Below are positions 15,630 to 23,595 of a stretch of 64,000 bases of DNA, one piece after another (within the stretch, counting starts at the first letter, position 1; each line of letters starts with the position of its first letter). The stretch spans positions 17,966 through 81,965 of the forward strand of contig NZ_JAGOMQ010000018.1 in the NCBI RefSeq assembly GCF_017993425.1. Reading direction: 5' to 3'. Source of the stretch: Amaricoccus sp. (GTDB taxonomy: Bacteria > Pseudomonadota > Alphaproteobacteria > Rhodobacterales > Rhodobacteraceae). The notes beneath the pieces are model-generated. The model saw nothing but the letters and a program-made list of their open reading frames with translations. It searched no databases and had not been told where the DNA came from. Made by a program: the position numbers and the translations under genes.

Positions 15630-16679
15630 TCAGGCGACGCCCCGGCTCAGATTGTATTTCATGATCGACCCGTGGCGCCCCTCGCGGTCGCGCTCGAGGG
15701 CGTAGACGTCGCCCTCGAGCGGCCGGGCCTGCGCCAGCGCGGCCTCGATCGCCGCAAGGTCGCCCGCGTCGAGCGCGAGGTCGGAGATGGCGAGGTTGGC
15801 CGCGAGGTGCGACCGGTTGCGGGCGCCGACGATCACCGCGGCGACGCCGGGCCGCGCGAGCATCGCGGCGCTCGCCACCGTGGCGATGTCGCTGCCGTGG
15901 CGGTCGGCGACGCGGCGCAGGGTGGCGAGGAGGGACTGGAACAGCTCCCAGCCGCCGAGGTCGTCGATGATGAGCTTGTACTTCGTCAGCGAGCGGTTCT
16001 CGAGCGGCTCCGCCGGCTCCGGCCGGCCGAGCCAGCGGTCGCCGAGGAAGCCGCCGGCGACCGTGCCGTAGCAGAGGAGCGCGACCCCGCGCTCGGCGGC
16101 GGCGGCGCGGAAGGCCTTCTCGGGGCGGCGGTCGAGGAGGGAATACTGGAGCTGCATCGAGAGGAGCGGCACGCCGTCGTCGACGATCGCCGCCATGCGC
16201 GCGGTGTCGAAGTTGGTGCCGCCGACGTGGCGGATCTTGCCGACCCGGCGCAGCTCGTCGAGCCAGTGCGCCGCCTCGAGCCAGCCGGGGGCGGCGTAGT
16301 CCCACCAGTGGAACTGCACGAGGTCGAGCCGCTCGGCCCCGAGGCGCCCGAGCGAGCGGTCGATCACCCGCTCGACGTCGGCGCGGGTCAGCCGCGGCAG
16401 CAGGTCGAGGTCGGGAACATACTTGGTGTGGACGCGGATGCGGGCCAGCGCCTCGGCGCCGCGCAGGTCGGCATAGGCGCGGCGGAAGTCGCCGATCAGC
16501 TCCTCGACCCCGGTGTAGATGTCGGCGCAGTCGAAGGCGGTGACGCCCGCGTCGGCGAAGGCGACGAGGTCGGCCACCGCCTCGGCGTGGTCTACGGCGC
16601 CGTGGCCGCCGGCCATCTGCCAGCCGCCGCGGATGACGCGGGAGATCTCGTGGTCGGGAGCGAGGGCGATGCGCTGCAT
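15630..16679 (-). CDS. Aldo/keto reductase family protein
   Basis: 349 residues, TIM-barrel aldo/keto reductase. The catalytic Asp/Tyr region is FDCADIYTGVEELIG, the substrate/catalytic block is RLDLVQFHWWDY, and the NADPH-binding end is AAVIVGARNRSHLAANL. It is related to the N-terminal half of the AKR-RidA fusion at 21319 (shared QFHWWDY/QLHWWSF, GTVAGGFLGDRWLGRPEP/GTLCGGFLAEKWLGRPEP, and KYK motifs), so the two are paralogues within one locus. Substrate unknown. It lies 1 bp after the TIGR04076 gene. Confidence 0.88.
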   Translation of the reverse strand: MQRIALAPDHEISRVIRGGWQMAGGHGAVDHAEAVADLVAFADAGVTAFDCADIYTGVEELIGDFRRAYADLRGAEALARIRVHTKYVPDLDLLPRLTRADVERVIDRSLGRLGAERLDLVQFHWWDYAAPGWLEAAHWLDELRRVGKIRHVGGTNFDTARMAAIVDDGVPLLSMQLQYSLLDRRPEKAFRAAAAERGVALLCYGTVAGGFLGDRWLGRPEPAEPLENRSLTKYKLIIDDLGGWELFQSLLATLRRVADRHGSDIATVASAAMLARPGVAAVIVGARNRSHLAANLAISDLALDAGDLAAIEAALAQARPLEGDVYALERDREGRHGSIMKYNLSRGVA

Positions 16680-16680
16680 G

Positions 16681-17028
16681 TCAGGCCTCGGGCAGGGGAA
16701 CGGCGGTGGTCGCCGCGTGGCTGAAGCGGCGGCGGCCGGTGCGGGTGATCCGCAGCCGCGTCGAGCAGTTCGGGTCCGGGCAGGCGATCTCGGCGTCGCT
16801 GGTCATCCAGTCGCGCCGGTCGGTCGGGCGCTGCTTCGCGGCGAGGAGCGGCAGCACCGCGGCGAGCGAGTAGATCGAGAAGCCCTGCCCCGGCGGCAGG
16901 TGCAGCATCTCGCCGCGCAGCTCGAAATGGTCGCCCGGCCGCGCGCCGCAATAGACCGGCCCGCCGGGAAAGACGACCTCGACGCGGAGGTCGTAGAGCT
17001 CGAAGCTGTCGTCGCCGGCCTCAGCCAT
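16681..17028 (-). CDS. TIGR04076 family protein
   Basis: 115 residues. Conserved stretches PVYCGARPGDHFELRGEML, GFSIYSLAAVLPLLAAKQRP and DAEIACPDPNCSTRLRITRT match the TIGR04076 family, small cytoplasmic proteins of unknown function with conserved cysteines that could bind a metal. It overlaps the gntR 3' end by 8 bp and precedes an aldo/keto reductase by 1 bp, so it belongs to the same operon and probably the same pathway. Confidence 0.85.
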   Translation of the reverse strand: MAEAGDDSFELYDLRVEVVFPGGPVYCGARPGDHFELRGEMLHLPPGQGFSIYSLAAVLPLLAAKQRPTDRRDWMTSDAEIACPDPNCSTRLRITRTGRRRFSHAATTAVPLPEA

Positions 17029-17770
17029 CCTGCCCCTCCCGGGCGATGCGGTCGCGGATGAGATCGAAGGAATGGGTGATGTCGGAGACGAGCGACGCGA
17101 CCGTCGCCGCGGCGTCGCGGCGCTCCAGCGCCTCGATCAGCGCCCAGTGGTGGTGGACCGCCTGCCTGCGCCCGACCTCCTGGTGGATGCGGGCGGCCCG
17201 GCGCACGTAGGGGCCGGATTGCAGCCACAGGCTCTCGACGATCGGGATCAGCACCGCCGACCCGGCCGCGTGGTAGATGTGGAAGTGGAAGGCGTGGTTG
17301 AGCTCCGAGGTGGCCTGCGCCCGGTCGGCGGCGTCGCCGGCGAAGACGGCCTCCGTCGCGACGGTAAGCTCGCGCAGGCCGGCGAAATCCTCCGGCCCGA
17401 GGTTCGGCAGCGCGAGGCGGACGAGCTCGCCCTCGACGAGGCAGCGGGCGCGGGCGAGGTCGTCGAGGCGCTCGCGGGTGATCAGCGGCACCCGCACCGA
17501 GCGGCTCGGCAGCGCCTCGAGCGCCTGCTCGGAGACCAGCCGGGCCAGCGCCTCGCGCACCGGCATGGTGCTGGTCTGGAGCCGCTCGGAGAGATCGGCG
17601 ATGCGCAGCACCTCGCCCGCCTCGAGGACGCCGTGGATCAGCGAGCGGCGAAGCTCGGCATAGACGCGCTCGTTGATGCTCTCGCGGCCGATGGGGGCGA
17701 GCGAATCGCGCCGGCGGGTCGCGGCCCTCGGGTCGCCGCCAGCCTGCAACGCGGCCGCCTCTCCCTTCAC
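17021..17770 (-). CDS. GntR/FCD-family transcriptional regulator
   Basis: 249 residues. The N-terminal winged helix (about 30-95; LQTSTMPVREALARLVSEQAL is the recognition region) is followed by an all-helical FCD ligand-binding domain (about 105-235) with metal-binding histidines in ELNHAFHFHIYHAAG and HHHWALIEAL. It is the first gene of the leftward operon and divergent from livG. An inverted repeat at 17839-17863 is the likely operator for both operons. The effector is probably the transported substrate or a product of it. Confidence 0.9.
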   Translation of the reverse strand: MKGEAAALQAGGDPRAATRRRDSLAPIGRESINERVYAELRRSLIHGVLEAGEVLRIADLSERLQTSTMPVREALARLVSEQALEALPSRSVRVPLITRERLDDLARARCLVEGELVRLALPNLGPEDFAGLRELTVATEAVFAGDAADRAQATSELNHAFHFHIYHAAGSAVLIPIVESLWLQSGPYVRRAARIHQEVGRRQAVHHHWALIEALERRDAAATVASLVSDITHSFDLIRDRIAREGQDG

Positions 17771-17838
17771 CGTCGCGCCTCCCCCGACGTTTTCGTCGCG
17801 CCTGAAACTTTCTCCTTGCGCTTTCCCTTGTCAAGAGT

Positions 17839-17863
17839 GATCTTTGATCAGTGATCGAAGATC
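17839..17863. promoter_or_regulatory. GntR operator candidate between divergent operons
   Basis: Imperfect inverted repeat GATCTTTGATCA-G-TGATCGAAGATC (11 of 12 positions pair), 35 bp before livG and 69 bp before gntR. Size and symmetry fit a FadR/FCD-type dimer site. Confidence 0.55.
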
Positions 17864-17897
17864 GCGAATCTGGCGAGCATCCTGCGAGGGAGGGGCC

Positions 17898-18695
17898 ATG
17901 ACACCGCAAGACCGGCCGACGGCCTCCGATGGGCCCATCGTCCTCGAGGCGCGCAATCTCGTGAAGCGCTTCAGCGGCCTCGTCGCCGTCGACGGCATGT
18001 CGCTCGCGCTGGCGCGGGGGGAGATGGTCGGGCTCATCGGCCCGAACGGCGCCGGCAAGACCACGCTCTTCAACCTCCTCGCCGGCGCCCTCGCCCCCAC
18101 CTCGGGCGAGATCCGCATCGGCGCGGTCGACGTGTCGCGCGAGGGCCCGGAGCGGAGGATCGCCCGCGGCGTCGGGCGGACGTTCCAGATCCCCCGGCCC
18201 TTCGCCGAGATGACCGTGCTGGAGAACGTGCTGACCGGCGGCCAGTCCCAGGCCGGCGAGCGGGCATGGATGAACTTCCTCCGCCCCGGCGTCGTCGCCG
18301 CCGAGGAGCGCGCGGCGGTGGAGCGCGCCCGTTCGCTCCTCGACTTCGTCCTGCTGTCGCGGCTGGAGCGCGAGCAGGCCAAGGTGCTGTCCGGCGGCCA
18401 GCGCAAGCTCCTCGAGCTCGCGCGCGTGCTGATGGCCGATCCGCAGGCGATCCTGCTCGACGAGCCGGCCGCCGGGGTGAACCCGACCCTGCTGGAGCTG
18501 ATCATCGACCGCATCCTCGCGCTCAACGCGCAGGGCCGGACGGTGCTCCTCATCGAGCACAACATGGACATGGTGGCGCGGCTCTGCGGCCGGGTGGTGG
18601 TGATGGCCGCCGGCAAGCAGCTCGCGCACGGCACGCCGGAGGAGGTCGCCCGCGACCCCGCCGTGGTCAGCGCCTATCTGGGGGACGTGGCATGA
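17898..18695 (+). CDS. livG: ABC transporter ATP-binding protein LivG
   Basis: 265 residues. Walker A GPNGAGKTTLF, ABC signature LSGGQRKLLELAR, Walker B QAILLDEPAAGVNP and the H-loop LLIEHNMDMV are intact. It is the longer ATPase of a branched-chain-amino-acid-type importer. The ATG at 17898 follows GGGAGGGG; an in-frame TTG at 17844 lies inside the operator and is rejected. Its stop overlaps the livF ATG. Confidence 0.94.
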   Translation: MTPQDRPTASDGPIVLEARNLVKRFSGLVAVDGMSLALARGEMVGLIGPNGAGKTTLFNLLAGALAPTSGEIRIGAVDVSREGPERRIARGVGRTFQIPRPFAEMTVLENVLTGGQSQAGERAWMNFLRPGVVAAEERAAVERARSLLDFVLLSRLEREQAKVLSGGQRKLLELARVLMADPQAILLDEPAAGVNPTLLELIIDRILALNAQGRTVLLIEHNMDMVARLCGRVVVMAAGKQLAHGTPEEVARDPAVVSAYLGDVA

Positions 18696-19438
18696 GCGCG
18701 CCCGCGCTGGCGACCCGGGCGCTCGTCGCCGGCTACGAGCGCGACCTGCCCATCGTGCAGGGCGTCGACCTCGCGGTGGCGCGGGGCGAGTTCGTCGTGC
18801 TCCTCGGCCCGAACGGCGCCGGCAAGTCGACGCTCGTCAAGACGATCGCCGGCCTCGTGCCGGTCCATGCGGGCTCGGTCTGGCTCGACGGCGCCGAGAT
18901 CACCGCGGCGCCCGCGCACCGGAAGGTGCGGCACGGGCTCGCCTTCGTGCCGCAGACCGAGAACATCTTCGCGACGCTGACCATCCACGAGAACCTGCTC
19001 CTCGCCGCCAACATCCTGCCGAAGCGCCGGCGCGCGGAGCGCGTCGCGGCGCTCTACGCGATGTTCCCCGACCTCGCGGCGCGGCCCCGGCATCGGGCGG
19101 GGGCGCTCTCCGGCGGCCAGCGGCAGATGCTCGCGGTCGCCCGGGCGCTCGTCGTCGAGCCCTCGGTCCTCATCCTCGACGAGCCCTCGGCCGGCCTGTC
19201 GCCGAAGATCGTGCTGGAGGTGTTCGAGCGGCTGAGGGCGATCAACCGGGCGGGCGTCACCACCGTCCTCGTCGAGCAGAACGTCAAGGCGGCGCTCGCC
19301 ATCGCCGACCGCGCCGTCATCCTCGTCGAGGGCCGCATCGCCCACGAGGGCCCGGCCGCCACCCTCGCCGACGACCCGATCATCGGCGAGCTCTACCTCG
19401 GAGCCCGCAAGGGCGGGCACGAAGCGAGGCCGGCATGA
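18692..19438 (+). CDS. livF: ABC transporter ATP-binding protein LivF
   Basis: 248 residues. Walker A GPNGAGKSTLVK, Q-loop VPQTENIF (the typical LivF form), signature LSGGQRQMLAVAR, Walker B ILDEPSAGLSP and H-loop VEQNVKAAL are all present. It pairs with LivG to power uptake. ATGA overlap with livG and a 4-bp overlap with livH show tight coupling. Confidence 0.94.
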   Translation: MSAPALATRALVAGYERDLPIVQGVDLAVARGEFVVLLGPNGAGKSTLVKTIAGLVPVHAGSVWLDGAEITAAPAHRKVRHGLAFVPQTENIFATLTIHENLLLAANILPKRRRAERVAALYAMFPDLAARPRHRAGALSGGQRQMLAVARALVVEPSVLILDEPSAGLSPKIVLEVFERLRAINRAGVTTVLVEQNVKAALAIADRAVILVEGRIAHEGPAATLADDPIIGELYLGARKGGHEARPA

Positions 19439-20346
19439 CCGCACAGATCCTCGTCGACGGACTGATCGCGGGGGCGATGATCGGCCTCGGCGCCATCGGG
19501 GTGACGCTCACCTACTCGATCCTGCGCTTCGCCAACTTCGCGCATGGCGAGTTCGTGTCGTGGGGCGCGTATCTCGCGCTGATGGTCAGCGGCGCCCTCG
19601 GCTCGCTCGCCGGCGGGCTGACCACGCCGATCGGGCCGTTCTCCTTCGGCTGGTCGCTGCCGATCGCCGCCGTCGTCGCCGTGGCGCTGACCGCGGGCCT
19701 CGCGCTCCTCGTCGACGCGCTGCTCTTCGGCCCGCTCCGGGCGCGGCGTAGCGCGGTGATCATCCTGGTGATGGCGAGCTTCGGGGCGGCGCTGACGCTG
19801 CGGAACCTGCTGGAGTTCCTGTTCACCTCGCGGCCGGCCTACTATTCCGAGGAGCTGCAGATCGCGATGAAGCTCGGCGGCGGCATGCGCGCCACGCCCG
19901 ACCAGCTCCTGAGCCTCGGGGTCGCCGCCGTGCTGGTGGCGCTGGTGCATCTCCTGCTCACCCACACCGCCATCGGCCGCTCGATGCGCGCGGTCAGCGA
20001 GAACCCGCAGCTCGCCGGGGTGGTGGGGGTCGACGTGCGCGGGGTGGTGCGCACGGTCTGGGCGCTCGGCGCCGGGCTCGCCTGCATGGCCGGGGTCATC
20101 GCCGGGCTGCTGATCCAGATCCGGCCGCAGATGGGGCTCGACCTGCTCTTGCCGCTCTTCGCCGCGGCGATCCTCGGCGGGATCGGCAGCGTGCCCGGGG
20201 CGATGCTCGCGGGGCTTATCATCGGCGTCGCCGAGGCGCTGACGGTGCAGGTGGTCGGGGCCGAGTGGCGCGCCGCCGTCGCCTTCGTGATCCTCGTCGC
20301 GATCCTGCTCCTCCGCCCCCAGGGGCTGTTCGGGAGGCCGGAATGA
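19435..20346 (+). CDS. livH: ABC transporter permease LivH
   Basis: 303 residues with about eight membrane helices. The start QILVDGLIAGAMIGLGAIGV, the FANFAHGEFVSWGAY block and the RAVSENPQLAGVVGVDV cytoplasmic loop (coupling to LivG/LivF) are characteristic. It overlaps livF and livM by 4 bp each. Confidence 0.94.
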   Translation: MTAQILVDGLIAGAMIGLGAIGVTLTYSILRFANFAHGEFVSWGAYLALMVSGALGSLAGGLTTPIGPFSFGWSLPIAAVVAVALTAGLALLVDALLFGPLRARRSAVIILVMASFGAALTLRNLLEFLFTSRPAYYSEELQIAMKLGGGMRATPDQLLSLGVAAVLVALVHLLLTHTAIGRSMRAVSENPQLAGVVGVDVRGVVRTVWALGAGLACMAGVIAGLLIQIRPQMGLDLLLPLFAAAILGGIGSVPGAMLAGLIIGVAEALTVQVVGAEWRAAVAFVILVAILLLRPQGLFGRPE

Positions 20347-21332
20347 TCCTCGACCTGCTCGGCTACGGCGCGTTCTTCCTGACCGTCGCCCTGACCTATG
20401 CGATCATCTGCCTCGGGCTGAACGTGCAGTGGGGGCAGACCGGGCTCTTCAACGTCGGCGTCGCCGGGTTCGTGGCGATCGGCGCCTACGCCTCGGCGCT
20501 GCTGACCACGCCGGACGCGCCGGACCGCCTCGGCGGCTTCGGGCTGCCGATCCTCGTCGGCTGGGCGGGGGGCGCGCTCGCCGCCGGGCTCGCGACGCTG
20601 CTCGTCGGGGCGCTGACCGTGCGGTTGCGCGCCGACTACCTGGCGATCGCCACCTTCGGCGTCGCCGTCGCGGTGCAGCTCTGCCTCCTGAACCTCGAGC
20701 CGCTGACCGGCGGCCCCTTCGGCATCGGCTTCATCCCGCGGCCCTTCGCGGCGACGGCCTCCAACCCGACGCTCTTCGCCTCGCTGAACCTCGCGGTGCT
20801 CGTCGTGGTCGTGGCGCTCCTCTACCTCGCCCTCGAGCGGCTGGTCCGCAGCCCCTGGGGCCGGGTGCTGCGCGCGATCCGCGAGGACGAGACCGCCGCC
20901 CGGGCGCTCGGCAAGGACGCCGACCGCTTCCGCCTGCAGGCCTTCGCCATCGGCGGTGCGATCATGGGGCTCGCGGGCGCGGTGCAGGCGCATTTCATCG
21001 GCTTCATCGCGCCGGACAACTATGTCCCGATGCTCACCTTCCAGGTCTGGGCGATGCTGATCGTCGGCGGCTCCGGCAACAACCGGGGCGCGATCCTCGG
21101 GGCTGTCGTGGTCTGGGGCCTGTGGGCGCTCTCCGCGAGCGCGATCGCGTCGATCTTCCCCGCCGACCAGCAGGCCCGCGCCGCGTCGCTGCGCATCGTG
21201 CTGATCGGCGTCGCGCTCTGCGCCATCCTGCTCTTCCGGCCGCGCGGCATCCTCGGCGAGGTGAGCGTCGTCTCCCGCCATGTCGGCGCCGGCCCGGCCC
21301 AATCCGAGAGGTCCCCCGATGCCGACGCCTGA
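20343..21332 (+). CDS. livM: ABC transporter permease LivM
   Basis: 329 residues with about eight to nine membrane helices. Family blocks are YAIICLGLNVQWGQTGLFNV, the cytoplasmic coupling loop GRVLRAIREDETAARALGKD, and a C-terminal LFRPRGILGE. It completes the LivGFHM importer. The downstream gene starts at 21319, inside its 3' end. Confidence 0.94.
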   Translation: MILDLLGYGAFFLTVALTYAIICLGLNVQWGQTGLFNVGVAGFVAIGAYASALLTTPDAPDRLGGFGLPILVGWAGGALAAGLATLLVGALTVRLRADYLAIATFGVAVAVQLCLLNLEPLTGGPFGIGFIPRPFAATASNPTLFASLNLAVLVVVVALLYLALERLVRSPWGRVLRAIREDETAARALGKDADRFRLQAFAIGGAIMGLAGAVQAHFIGFIAPDNYVPMLTFQVWAMLIVGGSGNNRGAILGAVVVWGLWALSASAIASIFPADQQARAASLRIVLIGVALCAILLFRPRGILGEVSVVSRHVGAGPAQSERSPDADA

Positions 21333-22785
21333 GCGCACCGCCCTGAAGGGCGGCCCGACCATAAGCCGCCTGATCTGCGGCCTCTGGCAGGTGGCCGACC
21401 TCGAGAAGGACGGCGCCACCGTCGACCCCGACCGCGGCGCCGACGCGCTCGCCGCCTATGCGGAGGTCGGCTTCGACACCTTCGACATGGCCGACCACTA
21501 CGGCAGCGCCGAGCTGATCGCCGGGCGGCTGCTGTCGCGCTACGACGGGGCCGACCGGCCGCTCGCCTTCACCAAGTGGTGCCCCGAGCCCGGCCCGATG
21601 ACCGCGGAGGTGGTGCGCGCCGGGGTGCAGGAGCGCCTCGACCGGCTCGGCGTCGCGAAGGTCGACCTCCTCCAGCTCCACTGGTGGAGCTTCGAGCACC
21701 CCGCCTGGCTCGACGCGCTGCACGAGATGGACCGGCTGCGGCAGGAGGGGCTGATCGGCGCGATCGGCGTCACCAACTTCGACGCCGCCCACCTCGCGCT
21801 CGCGCTTGCCGACGGCGTGCCGCTGGCGACGAACCAGGTCTCGTTCTCGATGATCGACCGCCGCGCCGCCGGCCCGCTGGCCGAGCTCTGCCGCGCGACC
21901 GGCGTCCGCCTCCTCGCCTACGGCACGCTCTGCGGCGGGTTCCTCGCCGAGAAATGGCTCGGCCGCCCCGAGCCGGAGGAAATCCCGGACTGGAGCCGCT
22001 CGAAATACAAGCGCTTCATCGACGCCGCCGGCGGCTGGGGGCCGTTCCAGGGCGTGCTCGCCGCCGCGGCGGAGGTCGCCCGCCGGCACGGCGTCTCGCT
22101 CTCCAACGTGGCGAGCCGCTGGGTGCTGGAGAACCCGGCGGTGGCGGCGACGATCATCGGCGCCCGCATCACCGAGAGCGAGCACCGCGCCGACAACGCC
22201 CGGGTCTTCGGCTTCGCCCTCGACGCCGAGGACCGCGCGCGGCTGGAGGCGGCCTTCGCCGCCACCACGCCGATCCCGGGCGACTGCGGCGACGAGTACC
22301 GCCGCCCGCCCTATCTCACCGCCTCGGGCGACCTCAGCCACCACCTCGACGCGCTGCCGAGCGCCTACCGCGCCGAGCCCGTCCCCGGCCGCCCCGGCCG
22401 GCTCCGCGCCAGCTCGGGCAGCGTCTGGGAGCCGATCGCCGGCTACAGCCGCGCCGTCCGCGTCGGCGACCGCATCTCGGTCTCCGGCACCACGGCGACC
22501 CACGGCGCCGACCGCTGCGTCGCGCCCGGCGACGCCGGGGCGCAGACGACCTACGTCCTCGACAAGATCGCCGGCTCCGTCGCCGCCCTCGGCGGCAGCC
22601 TCGAGGACGTCATCCGCACCCGCATCTTCGTCCGCGACGCCAGCGCCTGGGAGCCCGTCTCCCGCGCCCACGGCCGCGTCTTCGGCGACATCCGCCCGGC
22701 GAACACGCTGGTCGAGGTCTCGAACCTCGTCGGCGACTACGAGGTGGAGATCGAGGCCGAGGCGGTGGTCTCGCCGCAGGCCTAG
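21319..22785 (+). CDS. Aldo/keto reductase fused to a RidA-family domain
   Basis: 488 residues. Residues about 5-330 form an aldo/keto reductase (FDMADHYGSAELIAG, LLQLHWWSFEH, ATIIGARITESEHRADN). Residues about 360-488 form a RidA/YjgF-type domain (GYSRAVRVGDRISVSGTTAT, RIFVRDASAWEPVSRAHGRV, NTLVEVSNLVGDYEVEIEAE). RidA proteins hydrolyse reactive enamine/imine intermediates; joined to a reductase this suggests a pathway producing an unstable imine or carbonyl compound. The ATG at 21319 has GAGAGG upstream; an ATG at 21280 inside livM is possible. It is the last gene of the livGFHM operon and a paralogue of the reductase at 15630. Confidence 0.88.
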   Translation: MPTPERTALKGGPTISRLICGLWQVADLEKDGATVDPDRGADALAAYAEVGFDTFDMADHYGSAELIAGRLLSRYDGADRPLAFTKWCPEPGPMTAEVVRAGVQERLDRLGVAKVDLLQLHWWSFEHPAWLDALHEMDRLRQEGLIGAIGVTNFDAAHLALALADGVPLATNQVSFSMIDRRAAGPLAELCRATGVRLLAYGTLCGGFLAEKWLGRPEPEEIPDWSRSKYKRFIDAAGGWGPFQGVLAAAAEVARRHGVSLSNVASRWVLENPAVAATIIGARITESEHRADNARVFGFALDAEDRARLEAAFAATTPIPGDCGDEYRRPPYLTASGDLSHHLDALPSAYRAEPVPGRPGRLRASSGSVWEPIAGYSRAVRVGDRISVSGTTATHGADRCVAPGDAGAQTTYVLDKIAGSVAALGGSLEDVIRTRIFVRDASAWEPVSRAHGRVFGDIRPANTLVEVSNLVGDYEVEIEAEAVVSPQA

Positions 22786-22980
22786 GCGGCGCCCCCCGGG
22801 AGGGGGTGTTCACGCGTGAAAATTGCCTAAGCCATTGATTCTTCGTCGCGGGCGATGAGCTTGCCCGCGTCCGGGCGCCCGAAACGACGCCAGGGCCGTG
22901 CATCCTCAGGGCAATCGCCCGTGATGCTTCCGGACGAGATCGGGCAGATGCTAACGGGCGACATCTCGACCATGATTATT
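22786..22980. other. Intergenic spacer with palindrome-tail motif
   Basis: Between the AKR-RidA gene and repeat copy 2. Holds the motif at 22809-22841; otherwise no gene-like sequence. Less GC-rich than its flanks. Confidence 0.6.
22809..22841 (+). repeat. Palindrome-tail motif, copy a
   Basis: TTCACGCGTGAA (22809-22820) followed after a short spacer by TAAGCCATTGATT. The same layout occurs at 34191 and 62449. Role unknown. Confidence 0.6.
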
Positions 22981-23221
22981 TGCGCGCAAGTATATTTCGA
23001 AATATTTTGAATATAAACGGTGAAAATCATTGCACAGTTAGCAGCGCCGCATTTCGCGGCGCCGTTTGATTCACTTGAGGCTTGCACGCTTCCTGCCCCG
23101 GCCGCTCCGCGTCGAGCCGGGTGACATGCGCATGTCACCCCGCGGGCGCCGTCGCGGGACAGACCTCGCCGCCCGGGAGGGGCGGCGACGCGGGGAGGGA
23201 AGGTCGGGAGCTGAACAGCCG
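22981..23221 (+). repeat. Dispersed structured intergenic repeat, copy 2
   Basis: Complete copy of about 241 bp. AT-rich head, GCGCCGC-ATTTC-GCGGCGC hairpin, 22-bp perfect palindrome (23119-23140; half GGGTGACATGC), then an 8-bp hairpin TCGCCGCC/GGCGGCGA and a conserved end (GGGAGGGAAGGTCGG ... GAACAGCCG, shared with copy 3). It lies between two convergent 3' ends. Confidence 0.88.
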
Positions 23222-23259
23222 AAGCTGGTATGATAGCGCCGGCCGCGCCGGGCGCCGCG

Positions 23260-23595
23260 CTACGGCCGTTGCAGGCGGGCGCGGATGCGGGCGCGGACCT
23301 CGTCGGGCTCGTCGGCGAGGGCGGCGCCGAGGCCGCGGAGGCGGTGGCGGAGGCCGTGGATCTGGTCGATGAGCGACAGGACCATGCCGGCCGCGTCCTC
23401 GTCCATGCCGAAGTCGTCGGAAAGCTCGGCGAGGAGGCGGGCGCGGGCGACGTCGGCGTCGACGAAGGCGAGGCGGCCCTCGCGCTCGGTGGGGGCGAGG
23501 CAATGCGCGGCGACCCAGGTCCGCAGGCGGGCGACGGTCACGCCCTCGACCTGGGCCACCACCTCGGTCTCGCTGTAGTACCGGATCTCCGCCAT
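23260..23595 (-). CDS. cbpM: Chaperone modulatory protein CbpM
   Basis: 111 residues. The start IRYYSETEVVAQVEGVTVAR resembles a MerR-like helix-turn-helix fold, followed by a helical C-terminus (ALADEPDEVRARIRARL). CbpM binds the J-domain of CbpA and inhibits its co-chaperone and DNA-binding activities. The ATG overlaps the cbpA stop (ATGA), the usual cbpA-cbpM coupling. Confidence 0.85.
   Translation of the reverse strand: MAEIRYYSETEVVAQVEGVTVARLRTWVAAHCLAPTEREGRLAFVDADVARARLLAELSDDFGMDEDAAGMVLSLIDQIHGLRHRLRGLGAALADEPDEVRARIRARLQRP

Noticed and set aside
17844..17897. livG starting at TTG 17844
   Set aside because: The codon falls inside the probable GntR operator and adds 18 residues not found in LivG. 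The ATG at 17898 has a strong ribosome-binding site.
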